Source of the DNA: Zygaena filipendulae
Lineage: Eukaryota > Arthropoda > Insecta > Lepidoptera > Zygaenidae
Direction of reading: 5' to 3'
NCBI GenBank assembly: GCA_907165275.2
Contig: OU015672.1
Coordinates: 310,001 to 374,000 of the forward strand
DNA length: 64,000 nt
In this document: positions 37,601 to 47,500 of the stretch, piece after piece
Layout of the letters: each line of letters starts with the position of its first letter
How positions within the stretch are numbered: position 1 is the first letter of the stretch
Made by a program: the position numbers and the translations under genes
The notes under the pieces: generated by a model
The model's database searches: none
Seen by the model: only the letters and a program-made list of their open reading frames with translations
Told to the model about the DNA's origin: nothing

Positions 37601-38450
37601 ACAACCACAGATAATATAATACTATACTGCACAACCATCTGTCTTATTCAGGACTCGAACCCATGACCTTCAGCGACTAAGGCCCCTGAGGTCTTAAATG
37701 TTTATCCATGGATAGAAGAAGCAAGTTTCAGGAACATATTATTGTGTCCTTCATTCCTTCAACTGACTAAGTATATGTTGTTAGTTTCATAGCCAAAATT
37801 TCTTTTTTATTTTACTCTATAATTCTGTCATATATAAAATATGTATTTAAAGGATTGATCCCATCTTTTTCTTGTGTGTTGTGCTGAAATAAATGTATTT
37901 TCTTCTTCTTCTTCATATACCTAAATTAAATTATAAAATTTGTCGGTAATCCTTTTGAGGATTCATCAGTAAGACGATATAGCTGTTCCCAGGAATTTCC
38001 CCAGGAACTCTCATTAACGCGGGTGAAATTACATTAAATTTTGTATACTAGATACACCTTTTTAGAGGTACAGAAAAGGATTTTTTTTTTTCAGAATTCC
38101 CTGTTTTATCCCAGAATTCCCACGGAATCTTTGAAATAAACGCGAGTGAAACTGCGGGGAACAGTTAGTTAAATCCCTGCTAATATTATAAATGCGAAAG
38201 TAACTCTATCTGTCTGTTACGAACGGATCATCATGAAATTTTGTACACACGTTGTTAGGGGTACAGAGAAGGACATAGGGTACTTTGTGTCCCGGAATTT
38301 CCGCGGGAACTTTGGATTAAACGCGGGTGAAACCGCGGGGAGCAGCTAGTTAAATAAATAAACAGATGTCTAGGTCTTACCAGCTCTGACCTGGTGTTCC
38401 ACCACCACCGCCAGCACCAAGAGCACCACGGCCACTAATTTCACGTCCAT
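25698..38450 (-). CDS. Gene 3: secreted double-Cys-module / Asn-Lys-rich protein (~1270 aa)
   Basis: Largest paralogue; function unknown. Minus-strand exons: 38450-38381, 36940-36527, 35877-35506, 34296-34231, 33524-33384, 32840-32760, 28868-28725, 28311-25957 and 25867-25698. Every junction is GT-AG and phase 1; total 1271 codons with stop. Signal peptide MDVKLVAVVLLVLAVVVEH. An ATG ten codons upstream (38480) is in frame but lies at or before the predicted transcription start. Module A occurs twice: CQICVC (C101-C106, C115, C126), after an acidic Glu/Asp/Ser stretch, and CFYCVC (C214-C219, C228, C236), each followed by Arg-Arg. Module B: C295-VPFVSQYTD-C305, then LCTGCTKCDC with QWSC and C333. 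Exon 7 carries RQKRS. The 785-residue exon is Lys/Asn-rich with many sequons and shares 'PPADRL' with gene 2. A 3.9-kb intron (28869-32759) holds a LINE in the same orientation. A possible extra exon is at 34974-35143. Confidence 0.8.
28385..28675 (+). repeat. Retroposon tail in gene 3 intron
   Basis: 'acgagctgtgcctcgcgctt' to 'ttataatattaagtatag', including 'ggaccagtagttcctgagat'. It lies in the intron between the exons at 28311 and 28725, opposite in orientation to the gene. Confidence 0.6.
28932..32190 (-). mobile_element. LINE retrotransposon, ORF2 intact, ORF1 absent
   Basis: A 3.2-kb element on the minus strand. A 979-aa endonuclease/reverse transcriptase ORF is followed by about 140 bases of 3' UTR and an (AAATA/TAAA)n tail at 28932-28962. 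Only about 140 bases precede the ORF, so there is no ORF1 and the copy is probably 5'-truncated. A target-site duplication could not be fixed by eye. It sits in intron 6 of gene 3, in the same orientation. Confidence 0.85.
29108..32047 (-). CDS. LINE ORF2: endonuclease-reverse transcriptase (979 aa)
   Basis: Makes target-primed cDNA of the element RNA. The N-terminus is an apurinic-type (EEP) endonuclease: YQNVRGLR at 16-23, AITESFL around 42-48, GGVMLAV near 77-83, GDFN at 155-158 and AYHPPLV at 219-225. A basic linker is followed by the RT domain at about 460-760: SSAGPDGVP (470-478), NYRPIAVLS (529-537), YFDFRKAFD (597-605), SGVSQGSTLGP (654-664) and the catalytic FADDLKLY (686-693). The C-terminal region (RRWPDLFRI...) is typical of jockey/CR1-like LINEs. 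The frame is fully open, so the copy is young. FADD rather than YADD, and the EEP type, point to the jockey/CR1 assemblage; the exact clade is not assigned. Confidence 0.9.
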   Translation of the reverse strand: MEHLRVNRCRKMYVCYQNVRGLRTKTSLFYNNVSQANFDIIAITESFLTQSVSDGELFPPGYTVLRRDRGAGESGYGGVMLAVRDTYKVREIDNVDGFTPDMELLFTIISWKNLKFMCCVVYLPPDYKNDQILNVLTCIENAICKYPDINVLILGDFNPNSWTGAVKTQFDFFCNFCNLKQHSGVVNRHGGILDMVLSDLGCDSVEVSEGDEPLVPIDAYHPPLVIRLHLPRGARVPPTASASPTIRESLGRDWNFRNADFHGLYCALACLDWDYLVTIPDIDFAVELFYQRLYECFDKYVPVKVSSRYSGDCYKYPSWFTPEIIVNIKYKYYHLKKYKSFGKVYNRELYKYYRWYVKKMIDIAYGQHIKQMEKDVINDPAKFWQYVKSLRIDRRQKDFFLCDGVEITGQDAADAFASYFSSVFQNVAPQLDPGAAERASHSSPFAIDVALDVVHEADLIAAVKRLKPRSSAGPDGVPSFLIKDCLSILKVPLLYLYNLSLEKSIYPTSWKISRVTPVPKGGASCEVSNYRPIAVLSVFGKVFESILDKGIRHQIGTRWDDSQHGFRRARSTNTNHINFVDHVVDAMDSGGQVDAAYFDFRKAFDLVDNDILLQKLAVFGFVPKLLKFIASYLRGRKQFVRVAGCESDQYYTLSGVSQGSTLGPTLFLLMIDDLPRTVRSARCLMFADDLKLYLQVRDKADTVSLQNDITAVANWSTLNRLSFNAEKCKIVTFTRCRRPIQATYNLFDAPLVRTNEIRDLGLKLDSRLDFRAHIVAVCRSANKTLGFIMRTASQFRDPRVATILYNAFIRSRLEFGAIVWDPSETKYALMIEKIQRKFARWLYRRVYGYYPYLYPSLFVSGMVGVDTLFLRRKLLLIEHYYSILNNVIDNTSVLERVALVVPSGGTRARDGAMPPRRWPDLFRISRRRTRYARNAPTARALSLLNDIAKKYHNLDVFADKTGFFMTVAYKYLCEFVNLT
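32195..32700 (+). repeat. Interspersed repeat interrupted by a MITE
   Basis: Outer repeat: 'cccgcttcatttgatacccac' ... 'gatgccacagacagacacac' ... 'gacacgtcaaactta'. It resumes after the MITE with 'tgatcccgtcgttcttgcgtcggtggttaaaaa'-type sequence (32664-32697). The MITE at 32424-32661 splits it. Confidence 0.7.
32424..32661 (-). mobile_element. MITE D, complete copy
   Basis: TGGACatAGATAAGCAATA terminus and the complementary TATTGCTTATCTGCGTCCA end. TA is present on both sides (32422-32423, 32662-32663). Same family as 12393-12630 in inverted orientation. Confidence 0.8.
32915..33335. repeat. Retroposon tails in gene 3 intron
   Basis: An inverted tail at about 32922-33110 ('ctaatattataaagctgaag') and a forward tail at 33150-33320 ('ctagccttcccccgcagttt'). 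Both are inside the intron between exons 33384 and 32840. Confidence 0.6.
34974..35143 (-). CDS. Candidate alternative exon of gene 3
   Basis: It follows an acceptor at 35144-35145 and is in phase (phase 1) with the donor after 35506. It encodes GDTLCCNHPDGHRRG, a basic stretch (LLKRITKAKK) and ...QPGADYADFIVNND before a stop at 34974-34976. Used as a last exon it would give a short secreted isoform of 341 aa with two A modules and no Asn/Lys-rich tail. Alternatively a donor after 35012 (cctg/gtgcgg), also phase 1, makes it a 132-nt cassette that splices in frame to the exon at 34296. The evidence is splice and phase agreement plus coding appearance. Confidence 0.5.
36190..36320 (+). repeat. 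Short shared repeat in gene 3 intron
   Basis: Contains 'gtctttctcccgaggactta' and 'acccctaggataacaatgta', related in inverted form to 19708-19830 near the gene 1/gene 2 heads. Class unknown. Confidence 0.4.
37270..38352. repeat. Retroposon tails and SINE head in gene 3 first intron
   Basis: Inverted tails at about 37275-37433 and 38172-38352, each running 'attaatattataaatgcgaaag' to a 'gtgaaaccgcggggagcagc'-type end. There is also a degenerate tail at 37985-38165 and a tRNA-like minus-strand B-box at 37647-37660 ('ggactcgaaccc'). Confidence 0.6.
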
Positions 38451-38464
38451 GACTCCGTATCTCC

Positions 38465-38507
38465 CAATGACATGCGCCATCACACATCGGCAATGAAGTT
38501 TTATATA
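38465..38507 (-). promoter_or_regulatory. Core promoter of gene 3 (TATA and Inr)
   Basis: On the minus strand TATATAAAAC occupies 38507-38498 and an arthropod-type TCATTG initiator 38470-38465. Transcription from about 38468 would leave an 18-nt leader before the ATG at 38450. This decides against the in-frame ATG at 38480, which would not be transcribed. Confidence 0.6.
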
Positions 38508-38519
38508 TTTTCCGCGCGA

Positions 38520-41008
38520 CTTCAACCATTGATATTGTATTGTTCTATAGTTCTGGGACGGATTCGGCGCAAAGAAAATATTATTAACTAGCTGTTAACA
38601 GCGGTTTCATCCGCGTTAATTTCAGAGATCCCGCGGGATTTCCACGATAAAAAGTAGCCTAAGTTACTCCTTATAACATCAGCTATCTGTCAGTAAAAGT
38701 CCCGTTAAAATCAGCCGTTTCAGAGATTACCTGGAACAAACAGACAGACAGACCGATAGACAGACAGAAAAAAATTTAAAATTGCTTTTTCGATGTTGGT
38801 ACCATGTATACTTTCGAATGCATCTTCGGCTGGCGGCGTCTGTCCGTCGGTTGAGAAGCGTACCCTCAATACCTGTTATATATATGTTTAGTTGTTGTAT
38901 ACGTATGGTGTAAATCTTTGTGTTGTGTCAAATAAAGTTTATCAATTCAATTCAATAACAAACAAACAACAAAAAATCTAATCTTTCCTTTATATTATAT
39001 TAGTAATATATATATTAGTAATGGACTGTTCCAAGTGGTTACACTTTTGTCCGGTGCTCCCTCAGGAACGTGAAGGTCTGGAGTAAAAAAACATCCTACA
39101 TAATGTACAAATTATGTGGTTAATATACGTGTGTAACTACGGAAAACACTAGGTTTTTTTGGGACGAATTTTCAGAATCGGTTCAGTAAATAAGTCGTTG
39201 CTGCACCTGCATCTGACCGTTTTTTTATTCTTATGTGGATACTAGCTTTCACTCGCGTCAATTGCGGAGTTCCCGCGAGAATTCCGAGATCAAGAGCACC
39301 CTTTGTCGTTATCTGTACCCCTAGCAAACGTGTATGCGACATTTCATGATGATCGGAACACAAATACACAAACAAATAAACAAATAAACAAATAAACAAA
39401 TAAACAAATAAACAAATAAACAAATAAACAAATAAACAAACAAATAAACAAACATACAAATATACTTGTCGGCGTGAGGGTAGTTTCGTTATCAAAAACG
39501 ATTCCCGCCGACGTATAGCAGTCGTAATTCGTTTGTTCCCCCACTCCACTCCACTGCCCGCCACAATAAACTAATAAGTAAATAAAATCGGTACAGCCAT
39601 TCTCGAGTTTTGGCGAGACAAACGAACAGCAATTCGGTTTTATCTATACTAAGATTATAAAGAACAAAGATTTGATTTTTTGTTTGTTTGTTACGATTTT
39701 ACTCAAAAACTACTGGACCGATTACAAAAATTCTTTCACCATTAGAAAGCTACACTATCCCTGAGTAACATAGGCTATATTGTTATCCGGAATTCCCGCG
39801 GGAACTCCGAAATTATCGCGGGTGAACTCGCATTATGTCTTCTTTAGATTAGGCACTGTTTTGTTTATGTTTGTCTCCTTTTCTTGGGTGTTGTGCTGAA
39901 ATAAATGTATTTTCTTTCTTCTTTCTTTCTTTCACGGTACAGCTAGTATAAGTATATACCTAAGATAATAAGGATTGTACCTACTGTAATTAATATTTTG
40001 GCTGCACTCCGTCTCTGTGTCGAATCCGAATGATCGACACAATGTCGTATAAAAAAAGACGATTGAATCCACCATCAAAATGTTATCGCGATCCCCGGCT
40101 CCGGCTCCACACCTGCAGCCTGCAGACCACACACGCGCACACATGCCATCTGCCTCCTAACCTCACCAATAACAATCATATAACATTATAAATTCGAAAG
40201 TAACTCTGTCTGTTACGCTTTCACGCCTAGAGGCTAGACGGCTCAATCGATCCTCATGAAATTTTGCATACACGTTGTCAGGGGTACAGAGAAGGACATA
40301 GAGTACTTTTAATTCCCGAATTCCTGCGGGAACTCCAAAATTGCCGCGGGTGAAACTGCATGAAATTTTGCGTACCGTTATCACGCGTAAGTATAAAAAA
40401 GGATATAGGCAGGGTTCTTTTATCCCTGAATTAACGCAGGTAAAATCGCGGGGAACAGCTAGTCTCAAATAAAATTAAACTTATCCTTACATATTATACC
40501 TAAAACAAAGACCTTTGTCGCGTCTGTCTGTCTGTTTGGGACAAACTTAGCCTACCTAACTTAGTTTTCACCAATAAACAGAGTGATCCAAGAGGAAGGT
40601 TCATAAGTAGATATAGTTTATCCTGGAATTCCCGCGGGAACTCTGAAATTACCGTGTTTGTGTGCAACACTACTACTAGGAGTGAGGAAGTTTATTTGGT
40701 ACTACCAATATAAAATCATTACCTTAATTTGTACTATTTCACAGTGAATATATATATGTATGTATACCTAATGTACATTCCCTTACTGAATTCATTCTTA
40801 TTGGTATAGCTACAATGAAAATAAATACAAGTTCAATTTTTGTATTTGTATATTTTATGATACAAAAACCATAATATTGTTTCACAACGTTTAATTAATA
40901 ATATAAACTTATTTATTTCTAAAATATCGTAATATATAGATAATAGAAATATTTCAGGCCAATTCACAAAGGCAGTTCCTAGTACATAATAATAGAGGCC
41001 TCATTTAT
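38520..41008. other. Intergenic repeat field upstream of gene 3
   Basis: Forward tails at about 38588-38780 and 39238-39355, inverted tails at 39640-39835, 40185-40465 and 40620-40660, and the 8-bp microsatellite listed separately. Open frames here (for example 39172-39564) translate the microsatellite. No gene is seen. Confidence 0.55.
39368..39455. repeat. (CAAATAAA)n microsatellite
   Basis: About ten near-perfect copies of an 8-bp unit, with a (CAAA) interruption near its end, appended to the tail of a forward retroposon copy beginning at 39240. Confidence 0.9.
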
Positions 41009-41350
41009 ACAACGTGTTAATGAATTAACTGAAAACCAGAAAATAGTTTGCTCAGAATCCACTAGCGGATCGATCGTACTATGTTTTAATATAGGTTATA
41101 TTTTTTCATTTGTCTAAATTATTTCTAATACAATATTTAGCGCGTACGCCGCGCCGCCCGCAGCGAAAAAATTCGAACCGCTAGGCGCGGGCGTAGCGCT
41201 TGGAATTTCGTAGATAGGTCACCTCCAAACTAATGTTGAATAACTTTTAAAGTATAAATTTTTTCGACATAAAATATGTTTTAATCATATTATTGTTTAT
41301 TTTTTTAAATGGGGTGTATCAGGTTTTCAGTTAATTCATTAACACGTTGT
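41009..41350 (+). mobile_element. MITE G, complete copy
   Basis: Inverted ends: ACAACGTGTTAATGAATTAA (continuing CTGAAAAC) at 41009 and its complement ending TTCATTAACACGTTGT at 41350. 342 bp, no ORF. The core holds a G+C-rich patch (41145-41200). Sister copies at 49271-49620 and 1120-1378. Confidence 0.8.
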
Positions 41351-41600
41351 GAAAAAAAAACTTTTAACTTAAATAAATTAGGTAGCATCTGCATCCGTAC
41401 CACTACCATAGATAATAAAGATCCGTACTACATAGAATTAATTAAAAGGCATTGGAGTCAAGGAACCATTTCAGCGCACGCACGAACCGGTAGGTGGCGC
41501 TAATTTTACTCCTGTAAGGTAAGCTTATCTAAGCTAAAATGACGCGCCACTCCATCGGGCATACGCACACGCACAACCGTTAAGATATCGATACGACACA

Positions 41601-41779
41601 TATAAATCTGGTGTTGCCATTCGTCCTCAGTTGCCGCATAGTGTCGCCGCACTAACACTATTACTAGTAGATTTTACAACAAGTGCACAAAACAAATCAT
41701 TTTTACCCGAGACTTTTAGCAGTAGCTGATAGTAATGTCGCGGTCGAGGATAAAATATGGTTTTGTGGACGAGTTATAA
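41601..41779 (+). promoter_or_regulatory. Core promoter with short ORF, transcript unknown
   Basis: TATAAAT at 41601-41607 lies 28 bases before the A of a TCAGTT initiator (41627-41632), textbook insect spacing. About 105 nt downstream an ATG at 41735 opens a 14-codon frame (MSRSRIKYGFVDEL) ending at TAA 41777-41779. The region is not an obvious repeat. No larger plus-strand coding exon follows in the window, so it could start a non-coding RNA, a micropeptide mRNA, or a gene whose exons lie beyond. Sequence evidence is limited to spacing. Confidence 0.35.
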
Positions 41780-42022
41780 ACTGCTTCGATTGCGAGGAAA
41801 TAATAGTAAAATACTTATTACATTTATTTAATTAAAGTTTTGTAAATTGACTTTATTTTTGAATATTGTTGTATGATTTTAAATATGCAAATATTTAAAT
41901 TAAAATTCAAAGTAAAATTTGTATAGTTTTGAATATTGAAGGAAATTGTTTTTCCCGGCATATTAACGGTATTTATGTCTTAAAAAACACATAATACAAA
42001 TAAATTAATGTAAATATTATAA

Positions 42023-42355
42023 AACTAGCTGTGCCTCGCGGTTTCACCCGCGCGAAAGGTTTTTATACAACAACTTTTGCCGACATCCGATTTCAATGAA
42101 ACAAAGCCTATAATTATGTAGCTCCAAAGCTAACCTTAATCTACCTGTAAAAACCGCATGACAAATTGACAATCTGTTCAGTAGATTCGAAGATTATCGC
42201 GAACAGACAGACAGACAAACAGACAGAAAAGGATTTTAGAAACTTTTTTGTTGTGCTTGGTTACTCTTCTTTTATCACCCCTCTCAATTTTAGGTGAAAA
42301 TATTCTATGTACAGAATCGCGGATTCTACTCTTTTATTATAGTATAGATAACAAA
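42023..42355 (+). repeat. Interspersed retroposon-like repeat
   Basis: Same family as 6372-6690: 'ctagctgtgcctcgcggttt' start, 'tacaacaacttttgccgaca' block, 'gacagacagacaaacagac' run and 'ttttattatagtatagat' end. Confidence 0.7.
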
Positions 42356-44500
42356 TTCTATCTATGATCTTCTTATTGTGTTTGGCTGTATATGGCTCAT
42401 TTTCTTTGCCTTAATATAGAGAAATTTATGAGTAGATACGTTAATGCACTTGTGCACAAAATTCGATTTTGTACAGCACAAAAAAGCACTTTCAGAGCAT
42501 GTGAAGTGAAAAGAGATATTATCCAAATCTGCTTATTGGCTTACTGGGAAGTGTCATTTTAGTTTAGATAAGCTCTACAAGGTACAAGACACCATATAAT
42601 GACCCTTTGAACTCCATCGTAACAAGTGGGACACCTTTTAACAGAGATTAAAAAAAAAAAAAATTATCTCATTTTCAATTCCGCGGGAAAAAAATTTGGT
42701 GGCAATATCAAATCAAAAAGTATACTAGAAATATAAAAGAAAAAAAATATGAATAATTAATTTTAAAAAAAAAATTCTGTAAATAGATAGAAGCATAATT
42801 ATTCTCTGGAATTAATATTAAAAATCAGTATAAGTTTTATCTATAAAATATACAGGTTTAATTATAATTATTATTATGTATCTACGATAGAATTAGACCG
42901 TACTTTTATTATATTTTACAAAAATATACCGCATGATTAACTTTATCTAGGTATGCACCTAAGGCTTTTTTGATCAATGTAACAATTCACTAGCCTTCAC
43001 TCACAAAGGAACTCTATTTTACCTACCTATTGAAAACGGGTTTTTCGTATGCAAAACCGTCTTAAAAGTTAAAACATAGGTTTTTAATTTGTTCTGTTAG
43101 GTGCCACTTTTTTTTAACTAATTGGTCACTTTTTGTTTGTTTTCTACATTAAAATTTATAGACATAGACATTTATCTTATCTTAATGCTAGACGCTAGTT
43201 AGTTACCTACGATATTTGTTGGAGTCAAACTTTCGATGTTGCGTATTCCATGGCGGTATTCAGACTAAATAATAACCAAGGAAGTAATAAGTACTATACA
43301 TATATTCCCCTGGTTGACCTTACGTACATAGTACTTATTAGTTATTAGTCCATGATAATAACTAATGCAAAAAGTATAACACAGATGTTTATGTACTGTC
43401 TATGAGATTGATCACACTACAACAAGGGCCGGTCGCCCCTCAAGTTATTGCCGTCTCGCTCATTGCTCTGGCAAATAAAGAAGACTACTTGAAGCGTATC
43501 CAGTTTGAGTTTTAATAATACATGTCTAGAGCACATTTTTAAAGAACATCTTTTTCTATTCTGCGAATAATTAAAGAACATAATATTGTAACGTATAAAT
43601 TTTCCAACACGGCCATTATTACTTTCATATTTCACCCGTGTTTACAGGCAATGAAATATAAGTGTTTCCTACTGCTTTAATCCTACTTAACAACAGGTGG
43701 CGCTACGAGCGAAGCTCGGTCGCCCGGATATTTTAGATTCGAATGTGCTACAGGTGAATTCATCATTATTATTTAAAAATACATTGGTGTTAATAATTAC
43801 AATATGATATATCATAGGTATTATTGTCTTTGACTCTTAAAAGATTATGTATTAATTATATTTAGGTATTTATCAATATGATATAACAACAATAATTATA
43901 AGACAACAGGCACAATTACATAAATCAGTCTCTTGTTGTATAATATTTTCACTGTGGCGATAAATGGCTCATGAGAATGGAAACTCCCGCCACAAATGAG
44001 GAGTTTTTCGCCAAAAAAAACATTCGCGTCGAATTGAGAACCTCCTCCTCTTTGGGAAGTCGGTTAAAAACTTCACTCACTAAAAATATTGCAAGACTGT
44101 CTTATCGTCAAATATATTGCCATTTTCAAGAAAGCAATTTTAAACTTGGACCATGTGAAACGAAAGAAAGATTTTTTTTGTGTATTGGATGTTTGTTACT
44201 CTTTCACGTAAAAACTACGGGATGGATTTTAATGAAACTTATATAGCTTTAATGAAACTTATATAGCTTATACATCAGGATAACACACAGGCTATATTGC
44301 AATCCGGAATTCCGAAATTACCGCGGCTGAAACCGCGGGGAAAAGCTACTGTGTAGTATGTATTTGAAAAGCATAATTTTTTGACATTGCAACAGTCTTA
44401 CAATAACTATTAGCTAGTATATTTTGAGCGAATAAGCGAAATGAGTTTCAGAATAGTACGACAGCGGCCCCCTTAGCCAAATTGACAGTCTATATGATCA
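42356..44500. other. Intergenic AT-rich stretch
   Basis: No gene is seen. It holds a poly-A patch near 42650, a fragment of the E terminus at about 44025-44070 ('aacctcctcctctttgggaa'), and an inverted retroposon tail at about 44180-44345. Confidence 0.5.
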
Positions 44501-44510
44501 TAATATATGA

Positions 44511-47500
44511 TCAATACAAAAACAGTTCGTTCGAAACCAAACTGTCTATATGGGAAGTGCACACGGCGCCTTTGCGCTTGGCCAAAGATTCGATCTTGGG
44601 CCACACGCTCACCATCTCGCCGGGCTCCAGGCTGTGCACGGAGGCGAGCGCCCAGTAGGCGCAGCCCGCGGGCAGCAGCGGCTTGTAGCAGCTGAGGCGC
44701 CGGTCGTCCGTAAGCTTGAGGTTCAGCCTCTTCTGAGCCACGAGGTACGTGAAGTACACGTCCTCGATGTTTATCAGAGGCACGTGGAACGCCGCCTCGA
44801 ATATCGGCCGTAGGTATTCGCCTGAAATGAAGAGGCTAAAGTTTTAGCGCACATCTACGATGACGATATAGATAAGTCAGAAAAAGAGGACACCACGGAA
44901 ATTGCCACTAAAACACCACTGGTTCCACCCGCGGTAATTGCGGAGCGCCCGCGGGAATTCCGAGTTAAAATTATGGCCCTTATGGGCCCCGCTGAAAACC
45001 AGCGCTGCCGCGTTTTACGCGACAGTATATGCTGAGTCGGTGTCCATTTCGGCATTACTAAAATTTTAATGTCTGAATGTAGTTTTAATGTCACATTTTG
45101 TCATATTTTTTTATTTTTTTTTGTGATGCCGAATGAAGATTTGTCTATGTCTATGTCTATATATAGCCTGTGACACTCGCAAATAACATAGCTTTCTATT
45201 GATAAAAGAATTTTCAACATCGGTTCAGTAGGTCCAGAGATTACCTCTACAACCACACAAACTCACAAACTTTTTACTTCTTTATAATATTAGTAAGAAG
45301 AGGCTAGACAATACATAATTGTTATTTTGTTTTTCTATTCCTAATTTTAGCTGTCGATAAAATGCTGTTAATATTTTACTGGTACCCGGCGAATTGTATT
45401 CTCCTTTCCTTGATAGATTCTCTGTTTTTCTCATCAGTCCACTCCATAACTATCCTTAGAGTTTGTGAGAAAGCAAAAATACTTGAATATTTTTTTGCTA
45501 TAGGCAATTATCATAAAATTCCTGTTACATCCACAATTTGACACTGGCGAAAATGTTGTTGTCATAATCGAATTTACAATAACCTAGGTAGGTACAAAAT
45601 AAGAAGTTGAACAGATCCTCAATTTGACACTGGCAGAATTGTTATTGTCACAATAGAATTAAAAAGTTGAAGTGAGATAAAATACGTACCGTTGATGAGG
45701 TATCCCGTGCCAGAGAGGTATTCGGGGACAACGTCTTCGGGCAGCAGCCACCGCGGCAAGTACCACTTGTTGTGCTCGTCGCGATGCGCCGTCGAGCACA
45801 GCTTGTATCCTGCACAATGACATTAACAATAACGGCGGGAATCCAAGATGGCGGTCCGCAGTAGGTACATTTTTGTGTCAATAGAAAACGTAAACAATAA
45901 TCTTGTTTATTTGTCGTGTTTTCTGGTGCTGTATTCGACGATATGATTCGCGGTGGTGGTTCTTTATATGCACATCAAGTTAAAATCAAGATAGTATATG
46001 ACGTCTAGAGCTGATCTTATTTAGGTAGGGATGTGACATAGATAGAAAAAAAAACGATTAATTAAAAATCAATATTTCAATAATAATAATTAATAATCGA
46101 ATTTTTTAATAAATTTTTGTCAAAAAAATCTATTATTAAAAATCGATTATTATAAAAAAATAATCGATTATGTATTATAAAAATTTAAATTTTTTACACA
46201 TCCCTAGTCATCAATAAAAATTGGACATATCTAATATTATTATGTGACATAGAGAGAAAAATCAATTAAAAAATAGATTTTAGTAAATTAAAAAATCGAA
46301 TGTTAAAATTCGATTATTATGAAAAACTAATTTATTTTTTCAGGAAAACAAGACATGGGCTAACAGTTAACAACGTTATCAGAACTTGTCCGCATGTTTG
46401 TATGCACATCACACTAAAACTATTAAACGCGAACGATTTGCGGAAAGAACTCAATTTTGCGACTAACCTACAAGCTTGGCGTCAACGTTCTCTTTGAGCA
46501 CAGTCCTCAAAGTCCAAGGGTTGACCAGCACGTCGTCGTCTGTCTTAAACATGAACTCGGCCTGGGGACAGCGGTCCAGGGTCCACTGCAGCATCAGCGC
46601 CGTCTTCAGCGTCAAGTTCTGATAGTCGTCCTTGAAGTCGAACACCACCAGATCGCCGTGCAGCTTCGCCTCCATATAATTGTCCACCTGGAACGGGAGA
46701 TGAAAGAACTGATGATACCACAGAGAATAGTCTAAAAACTAGAGAGGCAATGTAGGCGGGGTTGGCGTAGGTACCACATTTATGAGCAAATGCTCGTAAT
46801 TTCCAAAACTTTCTTCTCAACTTTCCCCGTCTTAGACCAAAATGTCACCTTAATAACATCGGGTATAGTTGATCTATTTCACCAACTCCGTTTGGCTATG
46901 ATTGTGTTGAGATGTACCTACACATGTACATTGTCTGGGAGTGCTCAGTTTCTATTTGCAATAGGGATGTTGCCAACTTTTGAAAATCAAAATTCTAATT
47001 AGTCCGTCAGTTAGAAAATAAAAAAACAATAGACACGTATTTTTTGCTTTTTTAAATAAATTAAAATATTCAGAGATAAAGCGCATCAAAGTTTAGGATG
47101 AGGAGGTCGTGACGTCACTAACCGCAAAACAGCCATTCAAACTGTCAGAATAGTGACGTCACGCGAAATTTCAACTCAATATATCGCCGTTATTTTTTGA
47201 TTACGTAAAAAAAGAAAAATACGTGTCCAATATTTTTTAATAATCTACAAGACGGACTAAAAAATAAAAATTAGTCAACATGCCCATTTGATGTTTACAC
47301 ACACAAATGCGCTCATCGGTACACGTCACTGCTACAACCTTCGTGAAATAGAACAACTGTAAGCTGTGGTCAAACGCCTTGCTTGTTAACCATAGTAAAA
47401 AAAAACGTGTGCGGTCAGTATCGAAGTTTCTCACGCCATTTCTTTAACTATAAAAATGTTTATAGCTGTTAAATCCTACCGCAAGCTGCGTTCAAGAACA

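Noticed and set aside
38480..38480. Upstream ATG (MAHVIGRYG...) as start of gene 3
   Set aside because: In frame, but it lies at or before the transcription start predicted from TATA 38507-38498 and Inr 38470-38465. The ATG at 38450 gives a cleaner signal peptide.
39172..39564. 130-aa open frame rich in LFVYLFICLF repeats
   Set aside because: It is a translation of the (CAAATAAA)n microsatellite, with no splice or start context.
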